From Prunella strophiata (taxonomy: Eukaryota; Chordata; Aves; Passeriformes; Prunellidae), in NCBI GenBank assembly GCA_036583965.1, contig JAZBQD010000034.1, positions 1,922,001 to 1,986,000 on the forward strand: a stretch of 64,000 nucleotides of DNA. The letters are read 5' to 3'. The translations under genes were made by a program, and so were the position numbers. Under the pieces are notes generated by a model. That model was not told where the DNA came from. It made no database searches and saw only the letters and a program-made list of their open reading frames with translations. The stretch's first letter is position 1. Every line of letters starts with the position of its first letter. This document shows positions 58,816-64,000 of this stretch, one piece after another.

Positions 58816-59085
58816 GACGAGCAGCGAGTGCAGCAGCGAGGGCCGGAGCGAGGACGAGGAGAGCCGCAGCCGCCTCATCGAGCGCATCGCCCACAACGAC
58901 TCCGAGGGATATTCCACCGTGGAGGCCCCGCGCCCCGAGGGCGCCCCGTTCAGCCTGCCAGCCCACCTGTACCCCGACGAGCTCCTGGACGACCTCACCA
59001 TCTCCCCATATGCCAGCTTCACCTCGCTGTCCGAGCCCCGGCCCACCATGCTCAGCGGCTGGCTGGACAAGCTGTCCCCACAGGG
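58816..59085 (+). CDS. ARAP3: ARAP3 exon: linker and start of PH1
   Basis: 270 bases, acceptor TTTTGTCTCAG, donor GG|GTACGT. The first base is the third base of a codon, so at least one coding exon lies upstream. Encodes a serine/acidic stretch (SSECSSEGRSEDEESRSR), a possible tyrosine-phosphorylation site (SEGYSTV), DELLDDLTISPYASF, and SGWLDKLSPQG, the first strand of PH1. DDL.ISPYASF is a linker block shared with ARAP3. Confidence 0.92.
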
Positions 59086-62000
59086 GTACGTGGGGCAGGC
59101 GTGGAATCACAGCAGGCTTTGGGGTGGGAGAGACCTTAAGATCATCTCATTTCACTCCATGCCATGGACAGGGACACCTTCCACTATCCCAGGTTGCCCC
59201 AAGCCTGTCTTGGTTTGAAAAGACACATGACTGCTAGGGAAGGACAGGAGCCTCCCTTGGAATGGAGAATGTAAACCTTCTGCCTCCGAATTACTAAAAT
59301 ATTTAAATTAAAGGGCTCTCAGGCAAAGATATGAGGATAGGAATAGGAGTTCTTCACTAGTGTGCATAACAAGGCAAACAAACAACAAACAGAACCTTTT
59401 TGGCTCTCAGACAGGAAGGGATGGAGGAGAGGCTTTACTTCATCAAACCCTGGGGCAGTCGATCCCGGTGCCCCTGCAGGAATCTGAGGAGCGCCAAGCT
59501 GGAAACGGCAGGAATGAGCAAAAATCCCGGGCTGGTAGAGGAGATGTTTCAGAAGCTCCTCTGCAGTAGCTGGAACTGCAGGTCCCGGCAGGGCAGGGGG
59601 TGCGGGGTTACAATGTGGGAAAACCCAGAGCCGTGCCGAAGAAGCGGCGGGGCAGCAGCGACCCCGCTCCCAGCAGGGCAGGGAGAGGCAGGTTCAGGAT
59701 CCCCGGCACCTGAGAAAATGGTGATAGGTCCCTCTTTTAGGGAGGTAGGTGATAACAAGGTCCCAGTTCAGTGGCTGCTCTCAGGAGCAGAGGCTCACCC
59801 AGCAGCAGAAGGAGCAGGACTGAGCTGGGCTTTGGCGGCAGCAGCGAATTCCCTTCCCCAGGCAGCAGTTCGGACAGTCCTCCAAAGTCACAGAGCGAGA
59901 GGGCTAGCACCTGCCCCAGCCCTCCTTTTTCTGCCCCTAAATCCCGTGGTATCTCTGTCCCTTGGAAAGAAACTCCTCAGATGAGAGAAAATGCAACCAG
60001 ATGCCCTCCTTCCCCCTGAGCTTAGCCACTCCTTTGTTTTCTTAAGCAGCCTAAGTGCCCAGTAGTCAGTGTTTTTTAGTAACTTACTGGGAAATATTCA
60101 ATAGGTAAGAGGGAACAAAATAAAAGAAAGCCCCAACAAAGCCCCAGCCAACTGGCCTGGAACACCTCCAGGGATGGGGCAGCCTCCATCGATAAGGCCC
60201 CCTTGGGTAAGGTGAGGTGGCTGCACTGGTCATTGTGCTCCCCTTGGAAGAGGAACCTGTTGGGTGCCCCAGCTGTGCTGCGAGGCCCTCTGTGCAGCCG
60301 TGCCTGGGGGGAGGAAGGGTCCATGAGGGGCAATCATCCCCTTCCCAACAGCTTTTCTGCCATCCCAACAGGAACTATGTCTTCCAGAGGCGCTACGTCC
60401 GTTTCGATGGGAAGAACCTGATGTACTTCAGCAGTGAGAAGGTACCAAGGGGCACAGTGGGGCAGGGTGGGGAGGCTGAACCTCAACACCACCTGGGGAA
60501 CTGCCACCTCCCCTTGGCCTCCCCTTGTCCTTCTGGAAGGAGCCAGCAGTGCTCTGCCATCACCAGGTGGAGCAGCCGATGCCTGGAAGGCTCCCAGCAT
60601 AGGGAGCCCAGGATAGCAAGGGTTCCTCTGCCAACAGGGAGCAGGAAAGGGGAGATACTGCTGGAAATAGGGACAGCCATGGGTCCACCCCTTCCTGAAT
60701 CCCCAGCACCCACCTGGCTGCTGATGCCCACAGACTGTGCTGTGAGGCAGCACCAGCATAGCACCCAGGGGACGTGGAGGATGTGCCAGGTCATGGAGGT
60801 GCCCTGTGGAAGGGCAAAGGGGGTAACTCCACCTGGGGCTCATTCCAGGAGCCCTATCCCAAAGGAGTGATCCCACTGTCTGTGATTGAAATGGCTCGTT
60901 CCACCAAGGACAACAAGTTCCAGGTCATCACCAGCCATCGGATCTTTGTCTTCCGCGCCGAGAATGAGGGTGAGTGAAAACCTGGGCCAGGGCCCACCAG
61001 CCCTAAGGACCCATCCCTGCCTCCCTTCTCCAGGCAGAGCATCCCGCAGGCAGCTCCCACCCCATCCCCAAAACATCCCCTGCCTGCCTTCTGGGTGCTC
61101 TGCTCCGTGCCAGGGCTGTTGGGAAGGGCTCAGCCCCGCTCCCTCCTGCCTGGTCCCCAGCCCAGAGGAATGAGTGGTGCTCCACGCTGCAGAAGAAGGT
61201 GATGGAGCAGCGCCTGGTGGGGTCCCGGCCCCGGCCTGCCAACACTGCCCACTGCCAGAAGTCAGGAACCCTGGAGCTGAAGGGCCAGAAGTCCAAGGTT
61301 TTTGCAGCCCTGAGCCTGCCTGAGATGTGGCTGTACAAGAGCGAGCAGGTTTGTGGCCAGAGCTGATCCCCACATGGGATGAGAGGGATGGAGGGAGCTG
61401 AGCCAGGGCTGGTGCCAAAGGGAGAGCAGAGAGAAATGGGTGGGCAGGAAAAAGGGAATGGCAGAGCAAGAAGCTGGAGAACCTGCCCAGGGCAGCAGTG
61501 ATGGGTACCAGGAATGGACCTCCCTCCCAATCTTCTCACTATCACCAAATCATCATCATCTCCATCACACATTTTGGTCTTGGTCACACCAAGACCCCAA
61601 TCCATCCCAGGACAGCTGGATCAATGGCCATGGAATCAGCAGCAAACACACCTGCTGCAAGGGGCACTTGGTCCCTGCTACCTCCCACACTGCTGCTGCT
61701 GCCCACAGAATACCTCACTTCCTTCCTGCTGAATTTTCTTAGCACCCTGTTTTTATTTCCATCACCTCACTTCCAGGTGCCTGCTGTGCACTAAGCAGCA
61801 TCAGCTCTGAGGAGTTAGCTCAGGTTCATATTTGTTTTATGAGTGTCCCTGACTCGAATCCCCAAAAGAAAGGCACCTGGGTAGCCAGGTCCCTTTCAGG
61901 GGACCTTTCAGGGGTTGTGGGCAGAACCTGCCTTTCATTTGAAGGTGTTTTCAGGGTGCTTTAAGTCAGATGAGAGGTGGCTGAGAGAGCAGCAGGGGTT

Positions 62001-63715
62001 TGTCCAAGCAAAGCAGGGATTGGATGCTGGGGTGCCATGGCTGCAGCCCCAAACCCAAGGCATGCCCAGGGTGGTGCCCAGCAGAACCAACAGTGCTGTC
62101 ACCCTGAATTGCAGTTCTTCAAAATGGGCATTGCCATGTGCTTCATCGAGATGCGTGGCTCCACCATCCGCGAGGCCAAGAGCCGCAGCTTCGAGCTCAT
62201 CACCCCCTCCAAAACATTCAGGTATCCTGGAGTCCAGGGGGGCTGAGCAGGGAGGAGCAGCCCGGAGCTGGGCCTGGGTGCTGGTGGCTGCAGCCCCCCG
62301 AGCTCTGGCTGTGCTGGTGCCCCCAGCTTCGTGGCGGAGTCGGAGCGGGAGAAGCGGGAGTGGATGGAGGCGCTGCAGGAGGCCATTGCTGAGATGCTCT
62401 ACGACTACGAGGTGGCAGAGAAGATCTGGTCCAACAAAGCCAACAAATACTGTGCTGACTGCTGGGCTCAGAGTCCTGACTGGGCATCCATCAACCTGTG
62501 CGTGGTCATCTGCAAGCAGTGTGCAGGTGGGACAGCTCCTGGGGGGCACAAGAGCATCCTTGGGGTGTGGGCTGGCCTGGCAGGCATGGTGCTGCCTGGG
62601 GTGTGGGCATAACTTGGGGCTCAGTTCCCTGGCAGGATCAAGGGGTGCTGACTGTCCTGCTCCCTGCAGGGCAGCACCGAGTGGTTCTTCCAGTGCAGCT
62701 AGGGCACAGTGTCTGGCAGAAAGCGCGAGCCTGGGTTCCAAATGTGCAGGTGCAAAGCCTGAAGCTGGACACCAGTGTCTGGTCCAATGAAATTGTGCAG
62801 GTGAGGCACTCAGGGGTGCAGTGAAATCGTGCAGGTGAGGCAATTAGGGGTGCAATGAAATCGTGCAGGTGAAGCACTTGGGGGTGCAGTGAAATTGTGC
62901 AGGTGAAGTACTCAGGGGTGCAGTGAAAGTGCAGGTGAGGACTCAGGGGTGCAGTGAAATTGCTCAGGTGAGGCACTTGGGGGTGCAATGAAATTGTGCA
63001 GGTGAGGCACTCAAGCCAGGGCATGGAGTGCTCAGGGGCCATGCTGCTCCTCTGGAGGGGCAGCAGCCCCACAGTCTCCCTCAGGATACAGGAACACTGG
63101 GAATCCTGCTCCTCCTGCTGACCCTGGGGCTCGCCATGACCATGGGACTCTCCCACAGCTCTTCATCGTGCTGGGAAATGACCGAGCCAACCGGTTCTGG
63201 GCCGCTCGGCTCCCCGCCACCGAGGCCATCACCCCGGACAGCAGCGCCGAGCAGAGACGGGACTTCATCACCCGCAAGTACCGGGAGGGGCGGTACCGCC
63301 TGCCCCACCCCCACTACGCCACTCAGGAGGAGGTGCTCCAGGTAGGGGACAAATCCAGGTGCTGGGAGCCACCCCGGAGCTCCTGGTGTGAGGTGCCTGC
63401 GCCTTCTAGTTGGCTGCATGTGCTCACTGCCTCGTGCCGGGCAGATTTTGGGAGGTTGTGCCCTGGTTTGGCTGCCTTGGAGCAGCCCTGGGAGGGAGCT
63501 GGGGTCTCCATGAGCCAGGGCGGGGTCCCGAAATGTGCCTGTTTCACCCCAGGCTCTGTGCACTGCAGTGGCAGGACCAGCCCTGCTCAAGACCATCCTG
63601 CAGTTCTTCTCATCCTCGGAGGCTGCTCTGGCCTCTGATCCTGCTGCCAGCGAGGCAGCCCCAGGGGCCGACCTTTGGTGGGGACCAGAGAGCAAAAGGC
63701 CCAGGAACCTTTCAG
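58816..63715 (+). CDS. ARAP3: ARAP3 (Arf-GAP with Rho-GAP, ankyrin repeat and PH domains 3), internal part
   Basis: Nine exons join in frame (58816-59085, 60372-60441, 60849-60969, 61161-61348, 62115-62221, 62327-62526, 62670-62800, 63159-63341, 63553-63715); each has AG/GT borders and matching phases. Order: acidic/serine linker, PH1 (GWLDKLSPQGNYVFQRRYV), PH2 (SGTLELKGQKSKVFAAL), ArfGAP zinc finger (CADC-x16-CKQC) and the GAP helices (LFIVLGNDRANRFWAARLP). The RR pair in PH1 is the one known to be needed for PIP3 binding in ARAP3. The protein is a PI3K-controlled GAP for Arf6 and RhoA acting at the plasma membrane. VWSNEIVQLFIVLGN favours ARAP3 over ARAP1. The SAM-domain exons lie upstream, unseen; the later PH, RhoGAP and RA exons lie past the window. 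Two ArfGAP positions are abnormal (see exons at 62327 and 62670). Confidence 0.93.
59098..60190 (-). mobile_element. CR1 3'-end fragment split by the solo LTR
   Basis: The left part (59098-59205) shows the reverse-complement CR1 tail (TTTGGGGTGG, GACCTTAAGATCATCTCATT, GACACCTTCCACTATCCCAG). The right part (60139-~60190) continues it with AAGCCCCAGCCAACTGGCCT and CTCCAGGGATGGGGCAGCC. The CR1 copy is therefore older than the LTR. Confidence 0.85.
59206..60138. mobile_element. Solo LTR of an endogenous retrovirus, ERVL-like
   Basis: 933 bases beginning TGTCTTGGTTTGAAAAGACA and ending CCCCAACA, so with TG...CA termini. It is flanked by a 5-base target duplication, AAGCC, at 59201-59205 and 60139-60143. 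A 5-base duplication fits ERVL or ERV1 better than ERVK. The opening matches a common passerine LTR family as I remember it; I cannot name the exact subfamily. No internal retroviral coding region, primer-binding site or second LTR is present, so this is a recombination remnant. It lies in an ARAP3 intron. Orientation is unresolved here, so strand is left open. Confidence 0.85.
60372..60441 (+). CDS. ARAP3: ARAP3 exon: PH1 PIP3-binding strand
   Basis: 70 bases. After the split Gly it reads NYVFQRRYVRFDGKNLMYF then SSEK, ending AAG|GTACCA in phase 0. The RR at 60388-60393 matches the arginine pair whose mutation uncouples ARAP3 from PI3K signalling. The preceding intron (59086-60371) holds the solo LTR. 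Confidence 0.93.
60849..60969 (+). CDS. ARAP3: ARAP3 exon: PH1 core
   Basis: 121 bases, acceptor CATTCCAG, donor G|GTGAGT, phase 0 to 1. Encodes EPYPKGVIPLSVIEMARS, TKDNKFQVITSHRIFVF and RAENE, the middle strands of PH1. Confidence 0.93.
61161..61348 (+). CDS. ARAP3: ARAP3 exon: end of PH1, start of PH2
   Basis: 188 bases, phase 1 to 0. AQRNEWCSTLQKKVMEQRL is the C-terminal helix of PH1, with the conserved Trp. After an RPRPANTAH linker, SGTLELKGQKSKVFAALSL and WLYKSEQ open PH2. Donor CAG|GTTTGT is acceptable but not strong. Confidence 0.93.
62115..62221 (+). CDS. ARAP3: ARAP3 exon: PH2 core
   Basis: 107 bases, acceptor GAATTGCAG, donor AG|GTATCC, phase 0 to 2. Encodes FFKMGIAMCFIEMRGSTI, REAKSRSFELITPSKTF. 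SRSF.L.TP is an ARAP-family PH2 signature. Confidence 0.93.
62327..62526 (+). CDS. ARAP3: ARAP3 exon: end of PH2 and ArfGAP zinc finger
   Basis: 200 bases, phase 2 to 1. FVAESEREKREWMEALQEAI closes PH2; DYEVAEKIWSNKANKYCADC starts the ArfGAP domain. The four zinc ligands are in CADC and CKQC, 16 residues apart as usual. The residue after CADC is Trp (TGG); ArfGAP domains nearly always have Gly here, one base change away (GGG). Confidence 0.93.
62670..62800 (+). CDS. ARAP3: ARAP3 exon: ArfGAP catalytic loop, expanded
   Basis: 131 bases, acceptor TCCCTGCAG, donor CAG|GTGAGG. It opens with GQHR, including the catalytic arginine finger, and ends VQSLKLDTSVWSNEIVQ as in ARAP3. Between them stand 23 residues (VVLPVQLGHSVWQKARAWVP, NVQ) where ARAP3 has about eight, including the usual LG..IS(K/R) motif. 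The net excess is 45 bases and the frame stays open. Either this bird's ARAP3 has a remodelled loop, or the assembly carries an insertion and indels here. Confidence 0.8.
62783..63012 (+). repeat. 34-bp minisatellite spanning an ARAP3 exon-intron border
   Basis: Seven tandem units of about 34 bases (range 31-34), each built as TGAAATTGTGCAG|GTGAGGC followed by about 14 bases (ACTCAGGGGTGCA). The first unit is the end of the coding exon plus its real donor. GT positions are 62801 (authentic), 62835, 62869, 62903, 62935, 62968 and 63002. Each copy keeps CAG|GTGAG or CAG|GTGAA. Reading on from the true exon end meets TGA at 62822-62824. Confidence 0.93.
63159..63341 (+). CDS. ARAP3: ARAP3 exon: ArfGAP C-terminal part
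   Basis: 183 bases, acceptor CTCCCACAG, donor CAG|GTAGGG, phase 0 to 0. LFIVLGNDRANRFWAARLPA, then TPDSSAEQRRDFITRKYREG and YATQEEVLQ. FWA.(.)LP and F..RKYR are standard ArfGAP helices, intact here. Confidence 0.93.
63553..63715 (+). CDS. ARAP3: ARAP3 exon: post-ArfGAP helix and linker (last exon in window)
   Basis: 163 bases, acceptor TTTCACCCCAG, donor TCAG|GTAAAG, phase 0 to 1. ALCTAVAGPALLKTILQFF matches the helix after the ArfGAP domain; the rest (SSSEAALASDPAASEAAPGA, then DLWWGP) is low-complexity linker. I see no further exon in 63716-64000, which reads as intron. Confidence 0.88.
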
Positions 63716-64000
63716 GTAAAGAGGACCCTCGAGCCCCATCTGGCTGTGGTGGAGGAAATTCCTGTTTGCTGCTGGCCCTGCCCCCTGCTGGCCCAGGGCT
63801 GGGGACACTCAGGGTGTCAGGTGTGGTGGCTCCCTGGGGGACCCACCCTGTTGAAGGATTCCTCTGGAATCTCTGATGCGCAGGTTCCTCTGGAGTGCCT
63901 TTTCAGGGAACCCCATGCCTGCACACCCCATTGCCTACACCTGCATGAGGTGGATCTCCCTCTTGTACCCATAATTTGGTGGGTGCCTGCTTCCCCCCCA

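Noticed and set aside
62681..62729. A 49-base GT...AG segment in the altered ArfGAP exon as a mini-intron
   Set aside because: Removing it breaks the frame with VQSLKLD downstream, and it is shorter than normal vertebrate introns.
58816..63715. ARAP1 as the identity of the plus-strand gene
   Set aside because: Segments such as VWSNEIVQLFIVLGNDRANRFWA and NYVFQRR fit ARAP3; ARAP1 has a different helix (a VWTET-type string) and a basic KRW at the PH1 position, as I recall it.
1..64000. tRNA, rRNA or other structured RNA genes
   Set aside because: I looked for B-box words (GGTTCGAATCC type) and found none with a matching cloverleaf; a covariance-model scan would be needed for small RNAs.

Overview
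This is eukaryotic nuclear DNA from a bird, most likely a songbird on a small GC-rich chromosome. The signs are several truncated CR1 retrotransposon 3' ends, one solo LTR of a type I associate with passerine genomes, compact GT-AG genes, dense minisatellites, and two assembly gaps of exactly 500 N (32,098-32,597 and 56,493-56,992). There are no bacterial features. Nearly all long open frames are chance frames in GC-rich or tandem-repeat DNA.

Layout. (1) 1-32,097: about 32 kb with no gene I can support. It holds eleven or more tandem arrays (41, 20-21, 5, 31-32, 19, 7, 11 and 14-15 bp units, among others), CR1 fragments, and AT-richer, unique-looking islands with homeodomain-type TAAT motifs that look like conserved noncoding elements. 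(2) 32,098-38,540, minus strand: five coding exons of a START-domain lipid-transfer gene of the STARD10/PCTP-like type. Its 3' coding end is missing, probably in the adjacent gap. Its 4.7-kb intron carries a 2.2-kb minisatellite of 22-23 bp units. (3) 38,541-58,815: no confirmed coding exon. It contains CR1 copies, more candidate regulatory islands, a 1-kb array of an apparently invariant 11-bp unit running directly into a 430-bp AAGGG-type pentanucleotide array, and the second gap. (4) 58,816-63,715, plus strand: nine consecutive exons of ARAP3 (end of the N-terminal linker, PH1, PH2, ArfGAP and the start of what follows). The gene continues beyond the window. Its SAM-encoding 5' exons were not found. 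A 933-bp solo LTR nested in a CR1 fragment lies in one intron.

How the genes relate. The two genes are divergent neighbours. ARAP3 is a PIP3-regulated Arf6/RhoA GTPase-activating protein; STARD10-type proteins move phosphatidylcholine and phosphatidylethanolamine between membranes. In human, STARD10 lies beside ARAP1 (11q13, with FCHSD2), while ARAP3 lies beside FCHSD1 (5q31). A STARD10-type gene next to ARAP3 therefore suggests a whole-genome-duplication paralogue of STARD10 that was kept here and lost from the human 5q31 copy.

The strongest oddities are that paralogue, a 34-bp minisatellite that has multiplied an ARAP3 5' splice site seven-fold, an altered ArfGAP catalytic loop and zinc finger in ARAP3, and the two extreme tandem arrays.
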